Shown piece after piece: positions 53,304 to 62,059 of a stretch of DNA of 64,000 nt. The notes beneath the pieces are model-generated. The model worked only from the letters and a program-made list of their open reading frames with translations. It did not search any database and was not told the DNA's origin. The number at the start of each line of letters is the position of its first letter. Within the stretch, counting starts at the first letter, position 1. Origin of the DNA: Schaalia vaccimaxillae DSM 15804 (lineage in GTDB: Bacteria; Actinomycetota; Actinomycetes; Actinomycetales; Actinomycetaceae); assembly GCF_000420425.1 (NCBI RefSeq), contig NZ_ATUX01000005.1:558001-622000 (forward strand), written 5' to 3'. The position numbers and the translations under genes were made by a program.

Positions 53304-55109
53304 ATGGCAGGATCGCTTACTCAAGCTCAGTTCGAAGTGCTCCATCTTCTCTACCATCGCAGCAGGGTGCTGACTCAGCGCGAGATACACGAACTCACAG
53401 GGATGTCACTTGGAAAGGTCAACGCCACCGTCCGACTGTGTGAGGAACTGGGGCTGATACGTAATAAGACCCTCACATCTCTCGGGCAAAAATCATTGGA
53501 GCCCTATGAGGTCAACAATGCGGTCATCATGGCCGCCGGTCTGTCCTCTCGATTCGCTCCCATCTCCTATGAACTACCGAAAGGCACCCTTAGGGTACGT
53601 GGCGAAATCCTTATCGAACGCCAGATTCGCCAACTTCAAGAAGCCGGGATCACCGACATCACCGTCGTCGTTGGGTACAAGAAGGAGCACTTCTTCTACC
53701 TTGCCGATAAATTTGGTGTGCGGATTGTTGTTAACCCTGAATACATGTCCCGTAATAACAACGGCTCCCTGTGGCTCGTCCGTGAGCGGCTCGCGAACAC
53801 ATACGTCTGCTCGTCAGATGACTACTTCACCGTCAACCCCTTCGAATCCCACGTCTACAAGGCGTACTATTCCGCCGAATACGCCGAAGGACGAACTGCT
53901 GAATGGTGCATCGACACAGGTCCTGGCGGTCGCATCACCGGCGCAACCATCGGTGGAGCCGATGCCTGGACCATGCTTGGGCATGCCTATTTCGACCGTG
54001 CCTTCTCCGCCCGTTTTCGCGAAATCCTTGAAGGCGTGTACCACCTCCCCGAAACAGTCGGAAAATTATGGGAATCAATCTATCTGGAACATGTCAAAGA
54101 ACTCGATATGGTGATTCGCAAATACCCGCCTGAGGTCATCTACGAATTCGACTCTGTCGATGAACTGCGATCCTTCGACCCGAAGTTCATGGAGAATGTC
54201 GACTCTGAAGTCTTCGACACAATCTCGACGATCCTAAAGTGCTCGAAGGATGACATCACTGATTTTTACCCGCTTAAACAGGGGCTCACGAACCTTTCGT
54301 GCCACTTCCGCGTCGGTGACGAGGAATACGTCTACCGTCACCCCGGCTTAGGTACCGACCGAATCGTTGATCGGCTTGCTGAAACTGAAGCCCTTGAACT
54401 TGCTCGTGATATCGGTATCGACACGACCTTCCTTGCCTCCGATCCACGTAAAGGATGGAAGATTTCTCGCTTCATCCCGAACAGCCGTAACCTCGATGTT
54501 ACGAATGAGGCAGAACTTGCTACCGCGATGCGGATGGGTCGTGAACTCCACGAGTCTGAGCGCGTTCTCTCGCGCCGCTTTGACTTCGTGCAGGAGGGGC
54601 TGCGCTATGAAGCCCTTCTCCGGGAGTTTGGGCCCATCGAGGTTCCCGGTTACGAAGAGCTGCGGAGCAAGGTCTTGCGTCTCAAAGCCTTTGCGGATGA
54701 CGACGGCTTCGACCTGGGGCCTTCGCACAACGATTTCTTTCCTCTGAACTTTCTTGTCAGCGAAAATGGCAGGATTGACCTCATCGACTGGGAATATGCG
54801 GGGATGTCCGACGTCGCTGCCGATTTTGGAACGATGGTCGTGTGCACCGAAGAAATGGATGACAATCTGGCCGACACAGCCCTCGGTTTCTACTTTGGGC
54901 GCACCCCCACCAGTGCTGAGAAGCGCCATTTCTGGTCCTACGTCGTCTTCGCTGGTTGGTGTTGGTACGTTTGGTCTCTCCTTAAAGAGGCTGAGGGAGA
55001 CAACCTCGGTGAAGTCCTCTACGTCTACTACAGACACGCCGCAGACTATGTGTCCGATTTGCTTGCCCAATACGAAGCAGCAGCAGACCAGGAAGGAGGG
55101 CGCGGATGA
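53304..55109 (+). CDS. licCA: Tri-domain fusion: winged-helix domain, CTP:phosphocholine cytidylyltransferase (LicC), choline kinase (LicA)
   Basis: 601 aa from ATG 53304 (TTG 53274 and ATG 53277 are alternatives). Residues 1-65 are a MarR-like wHTH (LTQREIHELTGMSLGKVNAT). Residues about 70-300 are a nucleotidyltransferase: NNAVIMAAGLSSRFAPISYE with PKG, then VVGYKKEHFFYLADKF and CSSDDYF. Residues about 320-590 are a choline/ethanolamine kinase fold with FYPLKQGLTNLSCHFRV, the catalytic GPSHNDFFPLNFL (H475) and LIDWEYAGMSDVAADFG. The protein would phosphorylate choline and activate it to CDP-choline, and might sense it through the wHTH part. licB overlaps the stop by 4 bp. Confidence 0.92.
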   Translation: MAGSLTQAQFEVLHLLYHRSRVLTQREIHELTGMSLGKVNATVRLCEELGLIRNKTLTSLGQKSLEPYEVNNAVIMAAGLSSRFAPISYELPKGTLRVRGEILIERQIRQLQEAGITDITVVVGYKKEHFFYLADKFGVRIVVNPEYMSRNNNGSLWLVRERLANTYVCSSDDYFTVNPFESHVYKAYYSAEYAEGRTAEWCIDTGPGGRITGATIGGADAWTMLGHAYFDRAFSARFREILEGVYHLPETVGKLWESIYLEHVKELDMVIRKYPPEVIYEFDSVDELRSFDPKFMENVDSEVFDTISTILKCSKDDITDFYPLKQGLTNLSCHFRVGDEEYVYRHPGLGTDRIVDRLAETEALELARDIGIDTTFLASDPRKGWKISRFIPNSRNLDVTNEAELATAMRMGRELHESERVLSRRFDFVQEGLRYEALLREFGPIEVPGYEELRSKVLRLKAFADDDGFDLGPSHNDFFPLNFLVSENGRIDLIDWEYAGMSDVAADFGTMVVCTEEMDDNLADTALGFYFGRTPTSAEKRHFWSYVVFAGWCWYVWSLLKEAEGDNLGEVLYVYYRHAADYVSDLLAQYEAAADQEGGRG

Positions 55110-56029
55110 GGTGGGGAATCTTCTCAGGAGCCCTCTGGGGCCTCGACACAGTCGTCCTTGGTCTGGCGCTCGGGCTCGTCCCATTCCTCGACGCCCCCGA
55201 GGCATCACTAGCCTCCGCACTGTTACATGACGCGATCTGTGCGATCATCCTCTTCTTCTACATGGGACTGCGAGGACGTATGAAGCATACTCTCGCAGCG
55301 ATCAAGACCCGCTCCGGGAAGGCCATCGCCTTGGGAGCCCTTCTCGGCGGCCCTTTCGGTATGACTGGCTATCTCATTGCCATCAACAATATCGGTCCTG
55401 GCTACACTGCGATCATCTCGACTTTCTACCCGGCAGTGGGTACCTTCCTGGCATACGTGTTCCTCAAAGAACGGATGCGCCCTCGTCAACTTCTTGCGCT
55501 CTTCATCGCTCTCGCGGCCATCATCCTCATCGGATACTCCTCGACCGGAGCGACGACGGATGGCAATCCGATCATCGGAATCATCGCGGCCCTCGCCTGC
55601 GTGTTTGGCTGGGGAGCGGAAGCTGTCATTCTTGCTTGGGGGATGAAGGATGACGAAGTCGACGAAGATTCTGCACTCCAGATCAGGGAGACGACCTCCG
55701 CCCTCGTCTACCTCGCTGTCGTAGCCCCGATCGCTGGAGTCGTCGGCTTTACCTTTAAAGCTATGCCCACCCCGGCAACTGGCATCATCGTGCTTGCCGC
55801 CCTTGCGGGCACCGTCTCGTACCTCTTTTACTACAAAGCTATTAACACGGTCGGAGCGTCACGGGGCATGGCTTTGAACATCTCCTATTCTGCATGGGCC
55901 GTCATCTTCTCTCTCTTCATCATGGGAACTGCGCCGACGCCGTTGCAGGTCGTCTGTTGCGTTGTCATCCTTGTCGGCACAGTCCTGGCAGCCACGCCGG
56001 ATTGGCACGAGCTGCGCAGAGGATGGTGA
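55106..56029 (+). CDS. licB: Choline permease LicB-like (DMT/EamA superfamily)
   Basis: 307 aa with about ten membrane helices in two EamA repeats: RWGIFSGALWGLDTVVLGLA, ALGALLGGPFGMTGYLIAIN, IISTFYPAVGTFLAYVFLKE, then GIIAALACVFGWGAEAVILA and TVSYLFYYKAINTVGASRGM. The ATGA overlap with licCA makes the choline-import assignment strong. It would bring host-derived choline to the LicA domain. Confidence 0.92.
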   Translation: MRWGIFSGALWGLDTVVLGLALGLVPFLDAPEASLASALLHDAICAIILFFYMGLRGRMKHTLAAIKTRSGKAIALGALLGGPFGMTGYLIAINNIGPGYTAIISTFYPAVGTFLAYVFLKERMRPRQLLALFIALAAIILIGYSSTGATTDGNPIIGIIAALACVFGWGAEAVILAWGMKDDEVDEDSALQIRETTSALVYLAVVAPIAGVVGFTFKAMPTPATGIIVLAALAGTVSYLFYYKAINTVGASRGMALNISYSAWAVIFSLFIMGTAPTPLQVVCCVVILVGTVLAATPDWHELRRGW

Positions 56030-56137
56030 AGCGGAATTCTCCGTTGCGTCGATTCTGTTAAATCTTGGCGAGAAATTAATCGTACGATGGAACCGATGGC
56101 TACTTGAATCCGTCTATTTCTGAAGAAAGAGGTCGCG

Positions 56138-56998
56138 ATGGGCATGTCAGAGGCCGAAGAGACTGGAATGCTTGGCAAGATTCAAAGGGCCACGACAAAA
56201 GTCCTTGGCGAACTGGATCGAATTTGCCGCGAATTAGGTATCCGTTATGCGGTTTATGGAGGAACCGCCATCGGAGCAGTACGCCACCGAGGATTCATTC
56301 CGTGGGACGATGACGTTGATGTCTGCATACCCCGTGACGACTATGACCGTCTGATCGTCGAAGGCCCTGCCCTGCTTGGCCCTGACTACGTCCTTCTTAG
56401 TCAGGAGACTGACCCCGACTATCCGAAGACCTTTGGAATCCTTGGACTTGCGGGAACCGACTTCGTTCCGGGTGTCGCTGCTCAGCGCGACTATAGGGTT
56501 CCGATCGGTGTCGATCTCTTCCCTCTCGACCGGATCCCCCGCGACCGCAGGGCTTATGTGCGTCAGAACCGGCGTACTTGGGTGTGGGGAAGAATGATGT
56601 TCCTCCATGGATCAGCGACCCCGGACTCAGGTCTCGATGGCATCGTCGGTGCAGCTGCAGACGTGGTTTTCCGCGGCGTGCACACGAGCCTTCACAAGCT
56701 CCGTGTCACCCCGCGCTCCATCTACCGTAAGTGGGAGGCAGCGGCGCGCCTCTATAACGACTCAGGATCTCCTGTCCTCGGCGACTACTCGACGCAGGAC
56801 CCGCTGAGATGGTCGGCGCGCGAGGATGAGATCTTTCCGACTGTGCGCGTTCCCTTCGAAAGCATCCACGTGGAGCTTCCCCGTGCCTACGACGCGATCC
56901 TCACTCGAGGGTATGGGAACTACATGAGTCTTCCTCCGAAGGAGGAGCGAGTGAATCATGCTCCCGTCCGTATCGACTTCGCAGGACACGAGTTCTAA
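56138..56998 (+). CDS. licD: Phosphocholine transferase LicD
   Basis: 286 aa LicD-family phosphotransferase with the hallmark YAVYGGTAIGAVRHRGFIPW followed by DDDVDVCIPRDDYDRL (acidic cluster near residues 57-62). Later regions PIGVDLFPLDRIP and SPVLGDYSTQDPLRW fit the family. It transfers phosphocholine from CDP-choline to a glycopolymer. It lies 108 bp behind licB; the small gap shows no clear terminator, so cotranscription is likely. The stop codon lies inside a 21-bp tandem duplication. Confidence 0.93.
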   Translation: MGMSEAEETGMLGKIQRATTKVLGELDRICRELGIRYAVYGGTAIGAVRHRGFIPWDDDVDVCIPRDDYDRLIVEGPALLGPDYVLLSQETDPDYPKTFGILGLAGTDFVPGVAAQRDYRVPIGVDLFPLDRIPRDRRAYVRQNRRTWVWGRMMFLHGSATPDSGLDGIVGAAADVVFRGVHTSLHKLRVTPRSIYRKWEAAARLYNDSGSPVLGDYSTQDPLRWSAREDEIFPTVRVPFESIHVELPRAYDAILTRGYGNYMSLPPKEERVNHAPVRIDFAGHEF

Positions 56999-57027
56999 TA
57001 TTCCTTACACGAGTTCTAATATTCCTT
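56986..57027. repeat. 21-bp tandem duplication over the licD stop codon
   Basis: Two exact copies (56986-57006 and 57007-57027) beginning acacgagttctaatattcc. The first contains the TAA of licD at 56996-56998, so the protein is unaffected. Confidence 0.9.
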
Positions 57028-57108
57028 GGGTGCACGTCTCTTGGGCAGATAAGCCGGTTCGGCACGAAGAACACACCCCGTCAAGGAGATGACTTGATCG
57101 GTTGGCTG

Positions 57109-58113
57109 TTACGCGACCTGAGCTGGATGACGTCGTTTGAAAAACAATCCGAGGATGCGTGCGGTGATCCGAGGCCCCAAGATTCGACACGACCATCTGA
57201 CCATTCGCACAGGCCGTCCATTTGACGAACCGACAACGGTCTTCATCTGATCCAATAGGGGGGATTCCCCTTCGTTCACCGGATTCAAGAGATGCAGAGC
57301 TTCGGCCTGGGCTACCCAGACGATGAACGGGTATGCCAGGAACGCCCGAAGCGCAGAGGCCCGACCAGGTGTGAGAGTTTTGGCTAGTTCCAGATTCTCA
57401 CGCAAAACTCGTTCGAGATCACGAACGGAGGAGTCCGCAAGACGACGAGACGTTTGCGCATAAGAATGACCCATCCGGTAGACATAGAAGCGTTCGTCAT
57501 ACCAAGTAACGGAGGAGCAGTATGCGATCACCTGCGCGCTCCATTGCGTATCTTCGTTGCGCATTCCTTCGGGAAAAAAAATCGCGTGTTCGTCAATCAG
57601 AGATCGTCTGACCACCTTTGTCCACACGGCACTAGTCGTCAGGTCATGATCGACGACGAACCGGATGCCATCTTCGACGGACAACCGGCGCACTACATCT
57701 GAGAACGTAGTTGAACCGGTGTCGAGAACCTGCGATCCTGAAGCGTCGGATCGGCAGCTCATATGCCACAGTAGGTCAACCGGCCTATCAGAGAGACAGG
57801 ATGCCACGCGTTCGAGGCATGTCGAGTCCAACCACCAGTCATCATTGTCCATGAAAGTGACATATACGCCTGTGCATGCTCGCAAAGCGGTGTTGCGAGC
57901 GGCGCTGGTTCCAGAGTTGAGTTGATGGAATGTACGGAAGCGTGCATCCCGATCCGAATACTCGTCACAAATCCGTGGAGACGAGTCCGAAGACCCGTCA
58001 TCGACAAGGATGACCTCCCAATCGGTGAAGGTCTGTTCCTCAATGGAAGATAGACAAAAACGCAGATATTTCTCAGCGTTGTAAACCGGAATAATGATAC
58101 TGATAAAAGGCAT
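57109..58113 (-). CDS. Family 2 glycosyltransferase
   Basis: 334 aa GT-A enzyme: ISIIIPVYNAEKYLRFCLSS, WEVILVDDGSSDSSPRI, LNSGTSAARNTALRACTGVY, FMDNDDWWLD (DxD-like), and the acceptor region SVTWYDERFYVYRMGHSYAQ. I chose ATG 58113 because GAGGAT lies six bases upstream; ATG 58125 is possible. Convergent with licD. No membrane helix, so it acts on the cytoplasmic face on a lipid-linked acceptor; donor unknown. Confidence 0.9.
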   Translation of the reverse strand: MPFISIIIPVYNAEKYLRFCLSSIEEQTFTDWEVILVDDGSSDSSPRICDEYSDRDARFRTFHQLNSGTSAARNTALRACTGVYVTFMDNDDWWLDSTCLERVASCLSDRPVDLLWHMSCRSDASGSQVLDTGSTTFSDVVRRLSVEDGIRFVVDHDLTTSAVWTKVVRRSLIDEHAIFFPEGMRNEDTQWSAQVIAYCSSVTWYDERFYVYRMGHSYAQTSRRLADSSVRDLERVLRENLELAKTLTPGRASALRAFLAYPFIVWVAQAEALHLLNPVNEGESPLLDQMKTVVGSSNGRPVRMVRWSCRILGPRITARILGLFFKRRHPAQVA

Positions 58114-58369
58114 CCAGATCCTCATTTTTCAGCAGAGCTGGGAGAGTCGTTGAACTTTTCCTTCCCAAGGCTAACCGTAGACGTGTAAGCGGGTGAATAC
58201 CCGCGCCGTGCAATGCCCGATTTGCAATGGGAACGATGTGCAGACGGGGCACCGATCCGCTTCGCGTTAGACTGGGCCCACTAAATGTTCACCTGAGCGT
58301 TGCGCACCAGAGTTGAGATGCTCAATGCGATCGGGTTGAGCATCCCGAAAATGGAGTAGTGATTGTTCA

Positions 58370-59632
58370 GTGACGCGAGCGCAAAAGAATGCTGACAGCG
58401 TCTGTGAGGTTCCGGTTGAACTGAGCATGCGCAAGAACCTGGTGTGGAGTTCAAGCGGTGCCTTGTTCAAAACGATGTGCAACTGGTTGATGACCGTGTT
58501 CGTCGTCCGTCTGTCGTCGGGATTCGATGAGGCGGGCATTCTCGCGTTGGCGATGTCGATTTCGAATTTTGTCTTCCCTATAGCCGAATACCGCTTGCGT
58601 ACACTGCAGGTGACTGACATCCGTGGGGTGATGACTTCTCGGCATTATTTGGGGCTACGGGTTGTCACATCACTTACAGCTTTGATCATTGGTTCTGTGT
58701 ACAGCCTAGTGACGACGAGTCTGGCAGCGGCATCGGTTATCGTCGTCTACCTCGTTTCTCAAATCGTCGCCACTTATCTCGAAGGCTTCCATGCAACGGA
58801 GCAGGTAGCCAAGCGAATGGATTACATAGGAATTTCTTACATATTGCAGGGAGCTGGCGGACTCGCTGCTTTCCTCGTTGGTTTTGTTTTGTTCGATACC
58901 CTCTTCGCAGCCGTAGTCCTTTACACGATCGCAAACATTTTCGTGGCTCTCGTCTACGATGTTCCCAGGGCAAAGCGATTCGGATCGATCCGACCGATGC
59001 TGCGCGGCACGAAGCCAGCATTGACCCTTCTCAGACTTCTTCCTCTAGCCACTGTCAACACGGCACTCAGTGTGGTGACATTGGTACCGCGTCAATACCT
59101 GTCGGCTCAACTGGGACAAGAAGCCCTCGGCATCTACGCCTCCGTTGCAGCTCCGGCTGTCATCATCCAAGCATGTGCGGGATATCTCTATACGCCGTTA
59201 TTGGGCCACCTCGTCGAAACCTTTATGACAGACCGTCGACGTGCGCTGTGGCTGCTGGGTAAAATAGCCCTCCTATTCGCCGGTCTCGGTATAGTCGCAG
59301 CGACCGTATTCTGGATAGCGGGAGATTTCCTTCTCTCGGCGCTCTTCGGCGCGGACATACTTTCGCATACGGATCTCATCCAGCCGGTTGTGCTGTTCTC
59401 CTTGATTACCGCATTCGTGTGGTTTTTCAATGACCTGCTACTTGGGCTGCGCGATTACCTTGGTTGTCTTTGCGGAGGTCTCATCGCGGTCGGTACGACA
59501 CTGGTCATCACTCCCTCAGTAACAGAACACTACGGACTCAACGGTCCGAGTGCAGCTGGTGTCATCGCATCAGTTGTGACTCTAGCTGTGATGACAGGAT
59601 TCCTTGCCCGCCATTTCAACAGTTATAAGTGA
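58370..59632 (+). CDS. Second polysaccharide flippase-like membrane protein
   Basis: 420 aa from GTG 58370 (ATG 58427 is an alternative, near the first helix). It has about 12 membrane helices, for example LMTVFVVRLSSGFDEAGILA, LTALIIGSVYSLVTTSLAAA, ASVIVVYLVSQIVATYLEGF, IALLFAGLGIVAATVFWIAG and PVVLFSLITAFVWFFNDLLL. The N-terminal NLVWSSSGALFKTMCNWLM resembles Wzx-type exporters. The 256-bp gap upstream (58114-58369) has no gene. A second flippase implies a second repeat unit or sugar carrier. Confidence 0.82.
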   Translation: MTRAQKNADSVCEVPVELSMRKNLVWSSSGALFKTMCNWLMTVFVVRLSSGFDEAGILALAMSISNFVFPIAEYRLRTLQVTDIRGVMTSRHYLGLRVVTSLTALIIGSVYSLVTTSLAAASVIVVYLVSQIVATYLEGFHATEQVAKRMDYIGISYILQGAGGLAAFLVGFVLFDTLFAAVVLYTIANIFVALVYDVPRAKRFGSIRPMLRGTKPALTLLRLLPLATVNTALSVVTLVPRQYLSAQLGQEALGIYASVAAPAVIIQACAGYLYTPLLGHLVETFMTDRRRALWLLGKIALLFAGLGIVAATVFWIAGDFLLSALFGADILSHTDLIQPVVLFSLITAFVWFFNDLLLGLRDYLGCLCGGLIAVGTTLVITPSVTEHYGLNGPSAAGVIASVVTLAVMTGFLARHFNSYK

Positions 59633-59715
59633 AGGCTTGTGAACTGGAAGCGACAAAGAAGTGACACAATGTTTTTATAATCCGACCGATTGTCTAATTT
59701 GAGGAAGACTATTCG

Positions 59716-60852
59716 ATGAGAATCGCCATGATCGTCAATAGCTATCCCCCTCGAATGGGTGGACTTGAATTACACCTGCTCAACCTCGCTGAAGGTCTCG
59801 TTGCCTTAGGTCACCATGTGTGGGTTCTGACAATCTCCTCCGAACCCGGATATCGAATCGAAGGCGGAGTTGAGATCCTTACTGGACGTTCGCATCTATC
59901 GGTCGCCGATGTCATCTCCTTCCCCTCCTTAGGAGCGCGTCGTTCAATAAGCCGTTTCCTGTGTGAGAATGCCATTGATCTCGTTTCAGTCCATACCCGT
60001 TTTTTCCCGATGAGTTTTATAGGGGTGCGGGCGGCACGCGCCTGCTCCATTCCCGTGATCCATACGGAGCATGGTTCTGGATTCGTTGCCTCTTCATCGA
60101 GTTTGATCTCTTGGTGCTCGCGACTCGTCGACGTGACGGCAGGACGTTACGTTCTGCGCCATGCGGATAGGGTTTTCGGTGTCTCAACCGAGGCTGCAGC
60201 CTTCGCCTCTTGGCTCGGTGGAGTGAAGACCGGAGTTTTCCACAATGCGATCACGCCGCCTGCGACGCGCGGGCAGGTCTGCGACAGACCCGAACATTTG
60301 GTCTTTGTTGGACGAATCGTTGAGGGCAAAGGCTGGGACGATTTCCTCTATGCTGTGGCGGCTTTACGTGAGCGGGGACGTGAAATTACCGGTGAGATAC
60401 TCGGAGCGGGGCCGATGCTCGACAAAGCTAGGGCACTGTGCGATGAACTCGGATTGGGTGGCGTCGTAGAACTGCGAGGGAGAGTTCCTGGCGAGGAGGT
60501 CCGTCGTTGTCTTGAAGGCGCGACCCTCATCAACCCTACGGTGCTATCGGAGGGATTCCAGACGACCCTCCTGGAAGCTCTAGCAGAACGCGGACGGGTC
60601 GTCACATACAGCGTTCCAGGGGCTCAACTTCTACGAGAATCGGGTGCCCCTGTCGCCATCTGTCCAGAGAAAACCCAGGAATCACTGATAGAGACAATCG
60701 AAGAGATTCTAGTCGCCCCAGGGCAACCTGCGCCGGAAAAATTTATCACAGAATGGACATGGCCGACACGTTCGCGTCAATACTCTCAGATCGCTGAGGA
60801 GGTCGTTGCCGAATACCGCGAAAGCACCCCTCCCGAGAAGGGTGAAGGCTGA
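59716..60852 (+). CDS. Family 4 glycosyltransferase
   Basis: 378 aa GT-B enzyme: IAMIVNSYPPRMGGLELHLL (acceptor side), IPVIHTEHGSGFVASSSSLI, DRVFGVSTEAAAFASWLGG, LVFVGRIVEGKGWDDFLYAV, GEILGAGPMLDKARALCDEL, and NPTVLSEGFQTTLLEALAER with the catalytic-region Glu pair. GAGGAAGAC precedes the ATG. It lies 83 bp behind the flippase gene on the same strand, so the two are probably one transcript. Confidence 0.92.
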   Translation: MRIAMIVNSYPPRMGGLELHLLNLAEGLVALGHHVWVLTISSEPGYRIEGGVEILTGRSHLSVADVISFPSLGARRSISRFLCENAIDLVSVHTRFFPMSFIGVRAARACSIPVIHTEHGSGFVASSSSLISWCSRLVDVTAGRYVLRHADRVFGVSTEAAAFASWLGGVKTGVFHNAITPPATRGQVCDRPEHLVFVGRIVEGKGWDDFLYAVAALRERGREITGEILGAGPMLDKARALCDELGLGGVVELRGRVPGEEVRRCLEGATLINPTVLSEGFQTTLLEALAERGRVVTYSVPGAQLLRESGAPVAICPEKTQESLIETIEEILVAPGQPAPEKFITEWTWPTRSRQYSQIAEEVVAEYRESTPPEKGEG

Positions 60853-60874
60853 TTCTGGAGCGGGGCTGTGGGAA

Positions 60875-61261
60875 TCATGAGCGATTGTCGGCTTCGTCGG
60901 CTTCCAGATGCGAGAGTCGACTAGTGAGCTCGTCAAGCCGATTATTGGTTAATGCTAGTTCCTCTGTTAAACGCCGACGGTCCTCGGTCGCACGGGAGAG
61001 ATCTACGCTTAACCGTAGGGTGAGCAGCAGTAGGACCGTTGCTGCGATGACGAGAGCGAAGTTGAGTGGGACCTGTACGCCGATCAGGGAAGCGATTGAC
61101 TTGAGGCTTCCTGGGAAAATGGAGAGGACGGATACTCCGATCGCGATGATGATCCACCACGTCGCGTAACGCTCCTTCATCCCTGAATTGCGCATCCTGA
61201 GGAAGACAGAAACCAAGACGATGAGGCCGAAGAAGACACCGAGCCAATATGTCGAACTCAT
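60875..61261 (-). CDS. DUF2304 membrane protein
   Basis: 128 aa. Three membrane helices (YWLGVFFGLIVLVSVFLRM, WWIIIAIGVSVLSIFPGSL, LNFALVIAATVLLLLTLRLS) and a charged C-terminal coiled coil (ATEDRRRLTEELALTNNRLD). Its start overlaps the upstream GT2 stop by 4 bp, the same arrangement as at 42-43 kb. Probably the membrane partner of that enzyme. Confidence 0.88.
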   Translation of the reverse strand: MSSTYWLGVFFGLIVLVSVFLRMRNSGMKERYATWWIIIAIGVSVLSIFPGSLKSIASLIGVQVPLNFALVIAATVLLLLTLRLSVDLSRATEDRRRLTEELALTNNRLDELTSRLSHLEADEADNRS

Positions 61262-62007
61262 TGATGGACCTCCGGATCAACAGGGGAAGATCGCCGGGGC
61301 CGCGACAGTGCGACTCCGAGGGCAACGAAAGCCCTGAAGAGAAATACTGTTGCCTCGATCGGATTATGAGAAGGTTCCCCGCCCGCTCTTGGGCGCATCT
61401 CAACAGGTACCTGACGGATTACGAGGCCGCGGCGCGAGGCGAGGACGAGGGCCTCGATCGTGTCACCGAGGTACTCTGCGGGATAGCTACGACTGAATAG
61501 AGTAATTGCGCGCCGAGTGGACAACTTGAAACCGGAAGTCGTATCGGTCAAACGAGTCCCGCAGACCTTTGAGAGAATAACGGATAAAACCTTCATCGCC
61601 CACATGCGTGGTCCACGGACTGAATAAGCCCCTTTGCCCGCGAAGCGCGCCCCAATGACGAGGTCGGCGTCTTCGGTGAGTGCGTGATTGAGCAGAGTTG
61701 GGATTTCCGAAGGGTCGTGCTGGCCGTCGGCATCGAGCTGGACGGCGTAGTCGTAATCGTGTCGATATGCGTACAGATATCCAGCACGCATTGCACCGCC
61801 GACCCCGAGATTAAGTGGCAGATCAAGCACCGAGACGCCCGCCTCTCGGGCGATTCGTTCCGTGCGGTCCGTTGAACCGTCCGAGACAACGAGAACGTCC
61901 GCGAAGTCTGAGACGCAGGCAATCACTTCCTCCAGGACAGGACCGATTACAGCATCTTCGTTCCATGCGGGAATAATGACGAGCATACGGCTCTTGGATT
62001 CTGTCAC
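61258..62007 (-). CDS. Family 2 glycosyltransferase, polyprenyl-phosphate sugar synthase-like
   Basis: 249 aa: MLVIIPAWNEDAVIGPVLEE, VLVVSDGSTDRTERIAREAG, LNLGVGGAMRAGYLYAYRHD, AVQLDADGQHDPSEI (DxD) and LTDTTSGFKLSTRRAI. ATG 62007 or the internal Met at 61986 may be the start. Coupled to the DUF2304 gene. It should make a polyprenyl-phosphate sugar that a membrane glycosyltransferase, perhaps the neighbouring DUF2142-like protein, uses outside the cell. Confidence 0.92.
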   Translation of the reverse strand: MTESKSRMLVIIPAWNEDAVIGPVLEEVIACVSDFADVLVVSDGSTDRTERIAREAGVSVLDLPLNLGVGGAMRAGYLYAYRHDYDYAVQLDADGQHDPSEIPTLLNHALTEDADLVIGARFAGKGAYSVRGPRMWAMKVLSVILSKVCGTRLTDTTSGFKLSTRRAITLFSRSYPAEYLGDTIEALVLASRRGLVIRQVPVEMRPRAGGEPSHNPIEATVFLFRAFVALGVALSRPRRSSPVDPEVHQ

Positions 62008-62059
62008 ATCGTTTCCTTGGGGGAGACACTGATCGGCAATGGGTGCAGTCTACAGCGGC

